This document shows positions 33,406-42,388 of a stretch of DNA of 64,000 nt, one piece after another. Within the stretch, counting starts at the first letter, position 1. The number at the start of each line of letters is the position of its first letter. This DNA comes from Moryella indoligenes. Its GTDB lineage: Bacteria; Bacillota; Clostridia; Lachnospirales; Lachnospiraceae. The stretch lies in contig NZ_JAUSTO010000001.1 of the NCBI RefSeq assembly GCF_030812885.1, forward strand, positions 62,001 to 126,000, given 5' to 3'. A program made the translations under genes and the position numbers. Below the pieces are notes generated by a model. That model was given only the letters and a program-made list of their open reading frames with translations. It made no database searches and was not told the DNA's origin.

Positions 33406-34479
33406 ATGGAACAAAAGCAAAATAACTGCCGCGCACTGGCGGAACGCATCTATGATCTCGACGAGCGTGTATACAGACTGTCCGGCTCCACACTGGGCCG
33501 CACGCTGATCGGCGGAAGAGAAAAGGTCGTCGCGCTCCTGGAGCGCGAGCTGAGTCTGTTTCCCGACGGGGAGCTGATACACAGCGATCTGGCTCTGATC
33601 GGCAATATGGGCAGAACCATCTCCGACCCTGCTGCAAGAAAAGAGCTAATGATGGAGTACAACGAGATCCTCCAGGAAATCAGCGGCATGGAAACTGCAC
33701 GCGATGCCTACGATATCGTGGATGAGCGGCGCATCACCCTGAATCCCTTCGCCACCGGCGCAAAGAAATTTACGACAGAGGACAGGCTGGTTATCTGCAT
33801 CGGCCGCACTTACGGCAGTGCCGGAACCGACATCGGCTTTAAGCTTGCGGATAACCTGCACATCAACTACTACGACGCGACCATCTTCAAGGACGTGATT
33901 GAGCGTCTTCAGGCACAGAAGGAAACCCCGAAGAATCAATGCGTCGAGGACAGGCTGAAGCAGCTGCGCTCTCTCCGGGGCGTGCGCCTCATCACCAGCA
34001 ATTTCAATCGCTATCACGGTCTTCCGGCCGAGGACGCGCTCTTCTTCAACCAGAGTCAGTACATTGAGGAGCGCTCCAAAAAAGAGGATTTTGTCGTGAT
34101 GGGACGCTGCGCGGATGTCATCCTGCGCAATGCCGGAATCCCCCATGTCAGCATTTTCATCACGGCGCCCTTTGAGATCCGGGCGCGCCGTATTATGGAG
34201 CTGCACAGAATCAGCTACAGGGAGGCCTGCCGCGAGGTGCGCAGAGAGGACGGAAAACACGCGCGCTTCTACAGGCGTTACACCGGTTATGAATGGGGAA
34301 ATGCAGTTCACTACGACCTCTGCATCAACAGTGCAAGCTACGGCATCGAGGAATCGGAAGAGCTCATCATCCGTGTGATTAAGGCACGTCTCCGTGACGA
34401 TCTCGCAGCGGAGGCAGAGCGGCATGAGGCGGCACTCGCAGCAGAAGTCGCAAAAAGAGAGCAAAAACAGACGGAGTAA
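33406..34479 (+). CDS. cytidylate-kinase-like protein with N-terminal helical domain
   Basis: 357 aa. Residues 1 to about 120 are a helical region without a recognised fold. From about residue 127 a kinase-like NTPase domain follows: an altered P-loop ICIGRTYGSAGTDIGFKLA, then VVMGRCADVILRN and a LID-like RARRIMELHRISYREA. True Cmk proteins are about 220 aa, so this is the longer cytidylate-kinase-like group whose substrate is unknown. Coupled to the antiporter upstream, hinting at a regulatory link between nucleotide state and ion flux, which is inference. Confidence 0.75.
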   Translation: MEQKQNNCRALAERIYDLDERVYRLSGSTLGRTLIGGREKVVALLERELSLFPDGELIHSDLALIGNMGRTISDPAARKELMMEYNEILQEISGMETARDAYDIVDERRITLNPFATGAKKFTTEDRLVICIGRTYGSAGTDIGFKLADNLHINYYDATIFKDVIERLQAQKETPKNQCVEDRLKQLRSLRGVRLITSNFNRYHGLPAEDALFFNQSQYIEERSKKEDFVVMGRCADVILRNAGIPHVSIFITAPFEIRARRIMELHRISYREACREVRREDGKHARFYRRYTGYEWGNAVHYDLCINSASYGIEESEELIIRVIKARLRDDLAAEAERHEAALAAEVAKREQKQTE

Positions 34480-34506
34480 CACAGCCGCGCAATCATGCGC
34501 ATAAAG

Positions 34507-34545
34507 CAAGGGGCACAGACTGAATATGCCAGTCCGTGCCCCTTG
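34507..34545. terminator. hairpin terminator between convergent operons
   Basis: CAAGGGGCACAGACTG and CAGTCCGTGCCCCTTG form a 16-bp stem with one mismatch, followed by TCCTTTTG. Confidence 0.75.
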
Positions 34546-34583
34546 TCCTTTTGATCCTGTTCCTGCAGTGTACAGAAAAGGTA

Positions 34584-35570
34584 TTACAACAGATGTACGC
34601 GAAGCTCCTCAGCACTCAGCGGGCTCAGGTAAGCGGGCGCAATGTCAAAGACGGTCAGGCAGCCCTTCCGTCCCTCTGACGCAAGACGGTACAGCGCCCT
34701 CGCGTAGGCAACCAGTATGCTTCCGGTAAACTCCGGGTTTGAGTCGAGCTTTACGCTGTACTCCACAATCTCCTTATGCTCCTTCAAAAAGCCGGTCACT
34801 CCGCTGCGGATCACAAAGCCTCCGTGAGGAAGTCCCTGGTGGTTCTTCTGCATCTCCTCCGCAGAGATAAAGTGTACGCTGGTGTGATAATCCGCAAAGT
34901 AATTCGGCATGGAACAGATCTCTGCCTCAATTGCAGCGCGATCCGCCCCCTCCTCGGCCACGACAAAGACCTCTCTGGTGTGCATGTCTCCGGTCTGGAA
35001 TTCCGGCTGCTCCCCTCTCCTCACACGCGCTGCGGACTCTGCCACAGGTATCGTATACTGTCTCGCATCCAGCACACCCGGTATGCGCCTGCACGCATCC
35101 GAGTGCCCCTGGCTCACGCCGCGTCCCCAGAAAGTATAGTTCTTCCCCTCCGGCAGAATCGCCGTCGAGATGAGACGATTCAGGGAAAACATCCCCGGAT
35201 CCCAGCCGACAGAGATCAGCGCAGCCTTTCCGCCCTCCCGCGCAGCTGCATCCACCGCTGCAAAGTGCTCCGGGATCTTCGCATGCGTGTCAAAGCTGTT
35301 GATCACATTGAATTCTCTCGCGTACTCAGGCATCTGTTCCGGAAGATCCGTCGCGCTGCCGCCGCAGAGTACCATCACATCAATCTCATCTCTCCACGCC
35401 CGGATATCCTCAAGATGCACGACGGGAATATGCTCCGTGTGCAGCTTAACGCTCTCCGGCGCCCTTCTTGTAAATACAGCCTTCAGCTCCATATCCGGAT
35501 TCTGCCGGATGGCGCTCTCCACTCCGCGTCCCAGATTTCCATAGCCCAAAATACCTATCCTGATGCTCAC
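34584..35570 (-). CDS. ddh: meso-diaminopimelate D-dehydrogenase
   Basis: 328-aa NADPH-dependent enzyme that makes meso-diaminopimelate in one step from tetrahydrodipicolinate, feeding peptidoglycan and lysine. N-terminal Rossmann motif GILGYGNLGRGVE; substrate segments SVGWDPGMFSLNR and WGRGVSQGHSDACRR are diagnostic. GTG start with AAAGGAAG about 10 bases upstream. A stand-alone gene; no other lysine genes are adjacent. Confidence 0.95.
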   Translation of the reverse strand: MSIRIGILGYGNLGRGVESAIRQNPDMELKAVFTRRAPESVKLHTEHIPVVHLEDIRAWRDEIDVMVLCGGSATDLPEQMPEYAREFNVINSFDTHAKIPEHFAAVDAAAREGGKAALISVGWDPGMFSLNRLISTAILPEGKNYTFWGRGVSQGHSDACRRIPGVLDARQYTIPVAESAARVRRGEQPEFQTGDMHTREVFVVAEEGADRAAIEAEICSMPNYFADYHTSVHFISAEEMQKNHQGLPHGGFVIRSGVTGFLKEHKEIVEYSVKLDSNPEFTGSILVAYARALYRLASEGRKGCLTVFDIAPAYLSPLSAEELRVHLL

Positions 35571-35658
35571 TCTGTCTACTTCCTTTCCCTGTGGCGGAGC
35601 CTGCGCTCCGCACCCTCAGTTAATTCTGAGAAAACAATTCTGTTCTCCTGCACTCTAC

Positions 35659-35710
35659 AAAAAAAGCGCCGGAAAAACAAGCTTCAAAATATCCAAATTT
35701 CAGGCGCTTT
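35659..35710 (-). terminator. intrinsic terminator overlapping the ABC ATPase stop
   Basis: AAGCGCC and GGCGCTT enclose about 32 bases and are followed by seven T on the minus strand. The 5' arm includes bases of the TAA stop. Confidence 0.8.
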
Positions 35711-36371
35711 ACAGCAGCTCTTTGAACTCCGTTCTATCTCCCTGTTCCATGAGCAGCACCCGGTCGGAAATCCGCTGCGCCTCCGCTCTGTCATGCGTCA
35801 CAAGAAGGGTCGTAATGCCGTGCCGCCTCTGCAGCGAGCGCAGCTGTACAGACAGCTCCTCCCGGAGCACCTCATCCAGACCTGTGAAGGGCTCATCCAG
35901 CAGGAGAAGACGAGGCTTCATACAGAAGGCACGGGCCAGCGCCACTCTCTGCTGCTGTCCACCGGAGAGCTCCTCCGGACAGGTGTCGCCGTAATCCTCC
36001 ATACGAAAGAGACGCAGGTACTGCTCTGCCTCCGCACGAAGCCGGTCTCCGGAGAGACCGCCCGGCCGCATACAGATCTCCAGATTCTCCCGCACCGTGA
36101 TCGCCGGGAGGAGGCGCCGCTCCTGAAAGAGCATCCCAATGCCGCGCTGACCCGGTCGAAGACCTTTTACAGATACTCCGTCAAAGAGAATCTCCCCTGA
36201 TGATACTTGATGCAATCCGGCGATCACGCGCAGCAGCGTTGTCTTCCCGCAGCCGGAGGCTCCCAGGAGAGACAGCAGTTCCCCCTTCCCAATCCGCATG
36301 CTCAGATCGGAAAGGATGTGAGGCCCTCCGTAGGAAGTCGTAATATTTTGCAGCTCAACACACAGACCCAA
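35709..36371 (-). CDS. orphan ABC transporter ATP-binding protein
   Basis: 220-aa ATPase subunit. Walker A GASGCGKTT, Q-loop FQERRLLPAI, signature LSGGQQQR, Walker B LLLLDEP and the H-loop THDRAEA are intact. Size and sequence fit importers of the nitrate/iron/thiamine type rather than exporters. No permease or binding protein is adjacent, so the partner must be elsewhere or the gene is a remnant. TTG start at 36371 with AAAGGAG upstream. Confidence 0.85.
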   Translation of the reverse strand: MGLCVELQNITTSYGGPHILSDLSMRIGKGELLSLLGASGCGKTTLLRVIAGLHQVSSGEILFDGVSVKGLRPGQRGIGMLFQERRLLPAITVRENLEICMRPGGLSGDRLRAEAEQYLRLFRMEDYGDTCPEELSGGQQQRVALARAFCMKPRLLLLDEPFTGLDEVLREELSVQLRSLQRRHGITTLLVTHDRAEAQRISDRVLLMEQGDRTEFKELL

Positions 36372-36535
36372 GGCAGTGCTCTCCTTTTCCGTATTTCCTT
36401 AAAATGTGAGTCTCCGTCCCCTTCATCCCTTCGCTGTCCAAAAAGCACATGCTGCAGCTCCGCTTTTGTTGTATGATGGATGTATGATTCCCGGCACAGA
36501 CAAAGACCCGCGCGGCGCCGGACAGAGGAGACCCT

Positions 36536-37612
36536 ATGATCGAAGACTATTATATCAGAGAAATCGCTCTAAGCTATCCCCCGGAGCGCACTGCGCTCTC
36601 AGAATTTCTCAGCGCGCATGAGCTCCGCTTTGAGGAGGATATCGAGCTGGCCTATGGCGTCTATGATGAGGATGAGGTGCTGCACGGCTGCGGCTGCGCC
36701 GCAGGCGCACTGCTGAAGTGCTTTGCGCTTGACGCCTCGCTCCGCGGTCATAATATGCTGGGCGCACTCGTCTCAGAGCTCCTGCAAAACCGCTTTGCCG
36801 CCGGTATCTCGGAGCTCTTCGTCATCACCCGCAGACACAATGAGACGCTGTTTCTCTCCTGCGGCTTTCATGTGCTCGCGCATACGGAGCAGGTCACCAT
36901 GCTGGAAAACAGAGCACAGGGCCCCGAGCGCTACGCTGCTGCGATACGCGCCGCCGCTCCCTCCGATTTCAAGGTGATTTCCGAAAAAGCTGCGGCTGAT
37001 GCCGGACACGGCCCACAGATCGGCGCGATCGTCATGAACTGCAATCCCTTCACGCTGGGGCACCGCGCGCTCGTTGCCTATGCCGCGGCGCGCTGTGATT
37101 TTCTGTATCTCTTTGTCGTCGAGGAGGATCGCTCCATGTTCTCCTCCGCCGTGCGAATGGAGCTTGTGAAAGCTGCGACCGGCGATCTCAAAAATGTATA
37201 CCCTGTATTCAGCGGGCCCTACATGATCTCTGCCTCCACTTTTCCCAGCTATTTCCTGAAGGCCGGGGAGGATGCCGCCGCTCTGCAGTGCGAGCTGGAT
37301 ATCACCCTCTTCGCGGAACGCATCGCCCCCGCGCTGAACATCACAGTCCGCTTTGCGGGCGAGGAGCCGCTGGATCCCACCACCGCGCGCTACAACCGCG
37401 CCATGCGGGAGCTTCTGCCCGCGCGCGGCATTCAGTTTACAGAAATCCCCCGGGTCTCCGATGCTTCCGCCCCCATCAGCGCCTCCCGCGTGCGCGCGCT
37501 CCTTAAGAAGCAGGGATGGACAGAGACGCTCCGCACTCTGGTGCCGCAGAGTACCGCAGCATACCTTGAGAGGACTTTTCCCCCGAAAGAGGAGGAAAGT
37601 CTGACAGACTGA
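36536..37612 (+). CDS. citC: [citrate (pro-3S)-lyase] ligase, orphan
   Basis: 358-aa enzyme that acetylates the prosthetic group of citrate lyase using ATP. Residues 1 to about 130 form a GNAT-like domain; the C-terminal part is a nucleotidyltransferase with NCNPFTLGHRALV and the ISASRVRALLK loop. None of citD, citE, citF, citX or citG is present in the window, so either they lie elsewhere or the enzyme serves another acyl-carrier system. GGAG precedes the ATG. Confidence 0.85.
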   Translation: MIEDYYIREIALSYPPERTALSEFLSAHELRFEEDIELAYGVYDEDEVLHGCGCAAGALLKCFALDASLRGHNMLGALVSELLQNRFAAGISELFVITRRHNETLFLSCGFHVLAHTEQVTMLENRAQGPERYAAAIRAAAPSDFKVISEKAAADAGHGPQIGAIVMNCNPFTLGHRALVAYAAARCDFLYLFVVEEDRSMFSSAVRMELVKAATGDLKNVYPVFSGPYMISASTFPSYFLKAGEDAAALQCELDITLFAERIAPALNITVRFAGEEPLDPTTARYNRAMRELLPARGIQFTEIPRVSDASAPISASRVRALLKKQGWTETLRTLVPQSTAAYLERTFPPKEEESLTD

Positions 37613-37719
37613 CCCTGTCACACTACATCCGCTTTCACGTCTTTACAGAAATACTTTCCGTCAGTATAAGCTCCCCTGCTTCCGTACCATGCAGTCTGTC
37701 TCAAATTCTCGTACATGCA

Positions 37720-38760
37720 TTACTCTGCAAATATCCGCTTGCTTCCCCGGTACTCCCGCAGCTCTCCGACGCGCTGCACCTTTGGCACGCGCGCATCCCG
37801 GCGCAGAGCTGCCTCGAGCGCATCCGCTGCCTCCGGCGCGACAGCGATCATCAGTCCTCCGGAGGTCTGCGGATCGAAGAGCAGGTCCTGGAGCGCCAGC
37901 GGCAGGGCGCCAAGCTCTGTCGCCTGCTCCGCATAGCGCCGGTTCCTGTATGCCCCGGCCGGAACCAGGCCCAGCTCTGCGAATTCAAGTGCGCCCGGAA
38001 GAAACTGAAGCCTCTCTGTACAGATATGGATCTCCGCATCCGCCCCCTGTGACATCTCCAGGAGATGCCCCAGCAGTCCAAAGCCCGTGACATCTGTACA
38101 GGCATGCACGGGATACTGCACCATAATATCCCGCGCGTATTTATTCAGAGTCATCATAAGCTCATTCACTCTGCTCTGCTGCTCCTCTGAGAGCAGTCCG
38201 CCCTTCCCTGCCGTCGTCAGCACACCGATACCGAGCGGTTTTGTGTAGAACAGGATATCGCCGGGCCTGCCTCCCGCATTTGTAAGAATGCGCTTCGGAT
38301 GCACGATACCCGTAACTGCCATACCGTACTTTGGCTCTCTGTCATAAATGCTGTGCCCCCCGGTGATCATCGCCCCCGCCTCATAGATCTTCGCATATCC
38401 GCCGCGAAGTATCCCGTGCACCTGTTCCCGCGGCATATCCTCCGGCACCATCATGATATTCAGCGCTGTCAGGGGCTCTCCCCCCATGGCATAGACATCG
38501 GAAAGTGCATTTGCCGCGGCAATCGCCCCGAAGGTATATGGATCGTCCGCGATGGGAGGAAAGAAATCCACTGTCTGAACAATGGCGGTATCCTCTGTGA
38601 GCTGATAGACCGAGGCATCATCGCTCTTGTCATAGCCGACCAGCAGCCGTGCATCCCGGTGCACCGGAAGATCCTGAAGGAGCCTGGCGAGCTCCCCTGC
38701 TCCGACCTTTGCACCACAGCCGGAACACTCTGTCAATTTTGTAAGCCTGATATTCTCCAT
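37720..38760 (-). CDS. selD: selenide, water dikinase (selenophosphate synthetase)
   Basis: 346-aa enzyme that makes selenophosphate from selenide and ATP. The catalytic position is Cys15 in ECSGCGAK with Lys18, so this is the Cys rather than the selenocysteine form. Conserved VGYDKSDDASVY, GGHSIYDREPKYG and DVTGFGLLGHLLEM support the call. ATG 38760 has GGGAG 8 bases upstream. Its product feeds Sec-tRNA, selenouridine-tRNA or selenium-molybdenum hydroxylases; yqeB and yqeC 6 kb away favour the last. Confidence 0.95.
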   Translation of the reverse strand: MENIRLTKLTECSGCGAKVGAGELARLLQDLPVHRDARLLVGYDKSDDASVYQLTEDTAIVQTVDFFPPIADDPYTFGAIAAANALSDVYAMGGEPLTALNIMMVPEDMPREQVHGILRGGYAKIYEAGAMITGGHSIYDREPKYGMAVTGIVHPKRILTNAGGRPGDILFYTKPLGIGVLTTAGKGGLLSEEQQSRVNELMMTLNKYARDIMVQYPVHACTDVTGFGLLGHLLEMSQGADAEIHICTERLQFLPGALEFAELGLVPAGAYRNRRYAEQATELGALPLALQDLLFDPQTSGGLMIAVAPEAADALEAALRRDARVPKVQRVGELREYRGSKRIFAE

Positions 38761-38927
38761 TGCACGCTCCCTCACTTTCTTTATCCGCCCGGACAGTTCT
38801 GCACAAAACCATCTGTTCGGATTTTCCTCCGGAACAAACTCTCATATTCCTTCTCCTGTACGCAAACAGCGGGCGTCTCCGCCCGCCGCAGCCATTGTTC
38901 CTATACCCATCCCTTCCGGGGCAGTCT

Positions 38928-40139
38928 TTATTTCCCGCTGAGCCTCTCCTTTGCGGATACGACGACCGCACAGGCCGCATCGCCGGTGATATTCACAGTT
39001 GTGCGGCCCATATCAAAGATACGGTCCACGCCGGCCACCAGCGCGATTCCCTCTACCGGCAGCCCCACAGACTCCAGCACCATGGCGAGCATCACCATAC
39101 CCGCACCGGGCACACCCGCTGTGCCGATAGAAGCGAGGGTAGCCGTGAGCACGATGGTGAGCATCTGGGAAAAGCTTAAGCTCAGTCCGTAGCAGGTTGC
39201 GATAAAGATGGCGCAGACACCCTGATAGATCGCGGTTCCGTCCATATTGATGGTTGCGCCGAGCGGCAGCACAAAGGAGTAGATATCCTTCGGAACGCCG
39301 AGCTTCTCTGAGCACTCCATATTCATGGGCAGGGTGCCGACAGAGGAGGCGGAGGAGAAGGCCAGAATGATAGCCGGCATCATCCCCCTGAAAAACTTCA
39401 GCGGGCTCATCTTTCCAATTGCCGCGACCGTCATGGAATAGACCAGAGCCGCATGAATGACATAGCAGATATAGGCGACCAGCAGCACCTTCGCGAGAGA
39501 GCCGATGATGGACGGGCCGTTCTCCGCGACGACGGGACAGAGGAGACAGAAGACGCCGATGGGTGAGAGTTTCAGTATCATCTCCATCGTTTTCATGCAG
39601 ATCTCATTTACTGCCAAAACTGCATCCACGCTCTTTCCGGACTTCTCTCCCGCAAGGATGATCGCGAAGCCGATGAAGAGAGAGGCCACAATCACCTGCA
39701 GCATATTGGATTCCACAAAGGGCTTCATGAAGTTATTCGGGAAGACGCCGACCAGCGTGTCCATAAAACTCACGGAGGAATTGGCCTCGTAGCTTAAATC
39801 GCTCGTCTGCAATACCGGGAAGGTCCCCTTGAAAAGATTTGCAAAGATCAGACCTATCGTCACGGCGAAGGCAGTCGTACACATGTAGTAGAGAACGGTC
39901 TTTCCGCCTATCGCCCCGAGCCGGCGAATATCCTTCATGGAGATAACGCCGGACATAATAGAGAAAAAGACCAGCGGCGCGACGATCCACTTGATCAAAT
40001 TCAGAAAGATGGTACCAAAGGGCTTGATGAATTTCGTCGCAAGCTCCGGATTTCCGGTAAAGGCGATGCCGGCGGCAATCGCAAGCACCAGTGCAATAAA
40101 AATCTGTGTAGACAGCGCAAGTTTCCGTTTTTCCTTCAT
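38928..40139 (-). CDS. dicarboxylate/amino acid:cation symporter
   Basis: 403-aa DAACS (GltP/GltT) transporter taking up acidic amino acids or C4-dicarboxylates with Na+ or H+. Diagnostic motifs: AFSSASSVGTLP (re-entrant loop), GATINMDGTA, and VDRIFDMGRTTVNITGD. ATG 40139 has GAGGGG upstream; the longer frame to 40223 is not supported. A GCGGGCG/CGCCCGC hairpin at about 38869-38890 may end the transcript. Confidence 0.93.
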   Translation of the reverse strand: MKEKRKLALSTQIFIALVLAIAAGIAFTGNPELATKFIKPFGTIFLNLIKWIVAPLVFFSIMSGVISMKDIRRLGAIGGKTVLYYMCTTAFAVTIGLIFANLFKGTFPVLQTSDLSYEANSSVSFMDTLVGVFPNNFMKPFVESNMLQVIVASLFIGFAIILAGEKSGKSVDAVLAVNEICMKTMEMILKLSPIGVFCLLCPVVAENGPSIIGSLAKVLLVAYICYVIHAALVYSMTVAAIGKMSPLKFFRGMMPAIILAFSSASSVGTLPMNMECSEKLGVPKDIYSFVLPLGATINMDGTAIYQGVCAIFIATCYGLSLSFSQMLTIVLTATLASIGTAGVPGAGMVMLAMVLESVGLPVEGIALVAGVDRIFDMGRTTVNITGDAACAVVVSAKERLSGK

Positions 40140-40271
40140 GAATACACCCCTCTCTGTAAACTTCAATACGGTCATTTCGCAGCTTGTCAGTATAATTATA
40201 GCAATATCGCATAATTTATTCAATATTTTATTTCTATTTTTTATGCACTTTGCTATATTTTTAACAATAAT

Positions 40272-41006
40272 CTACCGCTCCTCCAGACGATCCAAGCGCC
40301 AGATACGTATATTCATGACCTCCAGCTCTATCCCGCAGTACTGGCAGTGACGCGCCCCGAGATCCGTGACCGGCGCGCCGCAGTTCGGACAGTGCAGTCC
40401 TGTCGCGGCTCCCTCCACACGGGAGCTGTCCTGCACATGGATCAGCTCCAGCTGGAAGCGATGCTGCCCCTTCCGCACTTCCCCGGAGCGCTGCGCCTGC
40501 TCCCCCGACTGCCAGACCGGATGCCGGTACTCCAGCGCAGTCTGCACGATGATTCTGCAGAGCGCACTCTGCCGCTCATAGCGCGTGATCTCTGTCTGAT
40601 GCACATATATCTCCTCAAAGCGCTCGCGTATGCCCCTTCGCACTGCGTCCTCAATACGAAGCTGAAGCTGCTCCCGGATCGCCTCTGAGCCGTCCGGAAG
40701 TCCCGCCCTGTTCTGCTGCTCCACTGCCTTCAGATAGCGCTTCAGCAGCAGCTCACAGCGCTGCCTCCACTCCGGCCAGTGAAATTCCGGAAAGTCCTCC
40801 CTGATCCGCGGGAGCTCCACGCGCGTCATCCCCGCCACGCTCTTCGGACCCTCCTCATAGAGCTCCTCCCGCCGCCTGAGCCCCTCAATGAGAGAATTTG
40901 TGCCAAAGAGCAGGCGTGAAAGCTGTCGTGACTTATGTCGCAGGTAGAAAAGCCCTCCCAGAAATGAGACGGCCGCCGCAATTCCAATGATCGTAAGTGC
41001 ATTCAT
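40272..41006 (-). CDS. membrane-anchored protein with Tim44-like region and zinc ribbon
   Basis: 244 aa. One N-terminal TM segment (ALTIIGIAAAVSFLGGLFYL), a central helical region resembling Tim44-like domains (RCELLLKRYLKAVEQQN ... LELIHVQDSS), and a C-terminal zinc ribbon with CPNCGAPVTDLGARHCQYCG. The molecular role is unknown; such proteins are often membrane scaffolds. Starts 3 bases after the stop of the broken gene upstream, with GGAGGG as ribosome-binding site. Confidence 0.6.
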   Translation of the reverse strand: MNALTIIGIAAAVSFLGGLFYLRHKSRQLSRLLFGTNSLIEGLRRREELYEEGPKSVAGMTRVELPRIREDFPEFHWPEWRQRCELLLKRYLKAVEQQNRAGLPDGSEAIREQLQLRIEDAVRRGIRERFEEIYVHQTEITRYERQSALCRIIVQTALEYRHPVWQSGEQAQRSGEVRKGQHRFQLELIHVQDSSRVEGAATGLHCPNCGAPVTDLGARHCQYCGIELEVMNIRIWRLDRLEER

Positions 41007-41009
41007 ACT

Positions 41010-41326
41010 CTATCCCTCCGCGATCAGCTCTCCTTCCCCGCTGAATTCATAGAGATTGTCGAGACCCATATCGACATAGCCCGTTCCGTCGTCATAGAAC
41101 GGATTCAGATCCAGGCGGTTCACAAGCCCCCACTGCGCCTCCGTGAGTGCAAGCGCCGGTTTTCCTTCCGCCCCCTCTGTCCACTGAAGCCCGGAGAGCG
41201 TCAGACTGTTGTCCGCAATATAGGCTGCTGCATGCCGCCGGTGCCGAGCCCCTGCCCCCTCCTGTGGACGCCCGCGCCCTGTCCTGTCACATGCTTCTCT
41301 CTCGCTCCCGGCCGATTCTCAGGCAT
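41010..41326 (-). pseudogene. frameshifted small gene
   Basis: AAAGGGAGG lies 5 bases before an ATG at 41326, and the first codons read MPENRPGAREKHVTGQGAG. That frame stops after about 40 codons. A one-base shift (-1) near the G-rich tract at 41252-41263 leads into a convincing frame to the stop at 41010: LTEAQWGLVNRLDLNPFYDD, GTGYVDMGLDNLYEFSG. This C-terminal part resembles, from memory, a segment found in Lachnospiraceae clostripain-like proteins. It is either a pseudogene, a programmed -1 shift, or a sequencing error. It lies between the zinc-ribbon ORF and the Tim44-like gene. Confidence 0.45.
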
Positions 41327-41341
41327 GATATCCTCCCTTTC

Positions 41342-41515
41342 TCAGCCTTCCGCTGCCAATCTCTCACTCCCTGCGATGACGGGAAACATATCCCACTGTC
41401 CCCGTTCCTCTCTCGCAGAGACTGCGCCGCATTCTCTCATCTCCAAATACCATAGCGTTCCGCATACACTGCATGTATATAAGTCTGCCAAAGCTGTACC
41501 GCACTCCGCCCTCAC
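41342..41515 (-). CDS. putative small zinc-ribbon protein
   Basis: 57-aa candidate with GTG start one base after the PAP2 stop. It reads RAECGTALADLYTCSVCGTL, then WYLEMRECG: one clear CxxC and two more cysteines that could complete a metal site. No good ribosome-binding site is seen, so translation would rely on coupling to the PAP2 gene. Unknown function. Confidence 0.4.
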   Translation of the reverse strand: MRAECGTALADLYTCSVCGTLWYLEMRECGAVSAREERGQWDMFPVIAGSERLAAEG

Positions 41516-41516
41516 A

Positions 41517-42149
41517 TCAGCTGCGCGCGATCCACTCTCCCAGCACCGCAAACGGAAACAGCCTTCCGAGGCCCCAGCAGAGCGCCGCAAGCGGCAGCGC
41601 AGAGAGCGCATCAATCAGAACATGCTGCTTCGTGTACAGGGTCGAGAGCACAATCAGCGCGGACAGGATCACCGCGATGCCGCGAACCGGAAGCATTAGC
41701 CCCGGACTCACAAGCGCCATCGCCAGCACAATATAGCACATGGAGCAGTGCATGCTGGGCGCACAGTTCAGTCCCTTGTAGCTCCCCCGGTACACCAACT
41801 GCATGACAAGCCCCGTGGCGCTCTCCGGCGGCGCCGGTCGGCGAAAGGTCGTGGGATAGGCAAGGTAACAGATGAGACTCAGGACAATATCCGCAGCCAT
41901 CGCAGTCATATAGCGCCCGTAGTGCAGCGGAGATGCAAAGTAGAGCGCCAGCGGAAACAGCGCGATGAGCGGAAACCACAGCACATAGATATACACCCAC
42001 ACGGGGGCAAAGGGAATGCGGCGGTCTATCCCGCGCTCCACATTGTGCGGAGGCCCCTCAAGCGCCTCAACACCGAAATAGAGCAGGCACTGCCCGCCCA
42101 GCAGGATGGCCTGTGCCAGTATCAGTCTCCGCAGCTCTCCCATACGCAC
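41517..42149 (-). CDS. PAP2-family membrane phosphatase/phosphotransferase
   Basis: 210-aa membrane enzyme with about six hydrophobic segments. Catalytic motifs NCAPSMHCSM (first His) and STLYTKQHVLID (second His and Asp) place it in the PAP2/inositolphosphotransferase-like group; the usual upstream K(X6)RP is seen as TTFRRPAPP. Likely substrates are lipid phosphates at the outer membrane face. GTG start 42149 with AAGGGG upstream; ATG 42143 is the alternative. First gene of a small cluster running to 40272. Confidence 0.8.
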   Translation of the reverse strand: MRMGELRRLILAQAILLGGQCLLYFGVEALEGPPHNVERGIDRRIPFAPVWVYIYVLWFPLIALFPLALYFASPLHYGRYMTAMAADIVLSLICYLAYPTTFRRPAPPESATGLVMQLVYRGSYKGLNCAPSMHCSMCYIVLAMALVSPGLMLPVRGIAVILSALIVLSTLYTKQHVLIDALSALPLAALCWGLGRLFPFAVLGEWIARS

Positions 42150-42312
42150 TCTGTCCCCTTATCCCTGTCTTAAGTTCTCACAGACAGAGGCTCCGCTCCT
42201 CATTCTGAAGCTCCATGGTCTCCGTCTCTTTGCGCTTACACTATACCCTCTCACTCCCCGCTTTGCAATGCTGCAGTGCCTCTTCCTCCGCTTCGCACAT
42301 CAAAAAACATAG

Positions 42313-42347
42313 TAAAAGACGCGGATGATGTCGGCACACCACCCGCG
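42313..42347 (-). terminator. intrinsic terminator after the NhaC antiporter
   Basis: On the minus strand GCGGGTGGTG pairs with CATCATCCGC (with G-U pairs), followed by GTCTTTT. Confidence 0.7.
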
Positions 42348-42388
42348 TATCGTATCATCTGTTTTTTCAGGCAGCAGTCCACTTCTCC

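Noticed and set aside
37720..38760. Selenocysteine in SelD
   Set aside because: The catalytic codon is TGT (Cys), and no in-frame TGA occurs.
41010..41326. Single intact 105-codon gene
   Set aside because: Codon-by-codon check shows the start and the protein-like end are in different frames.
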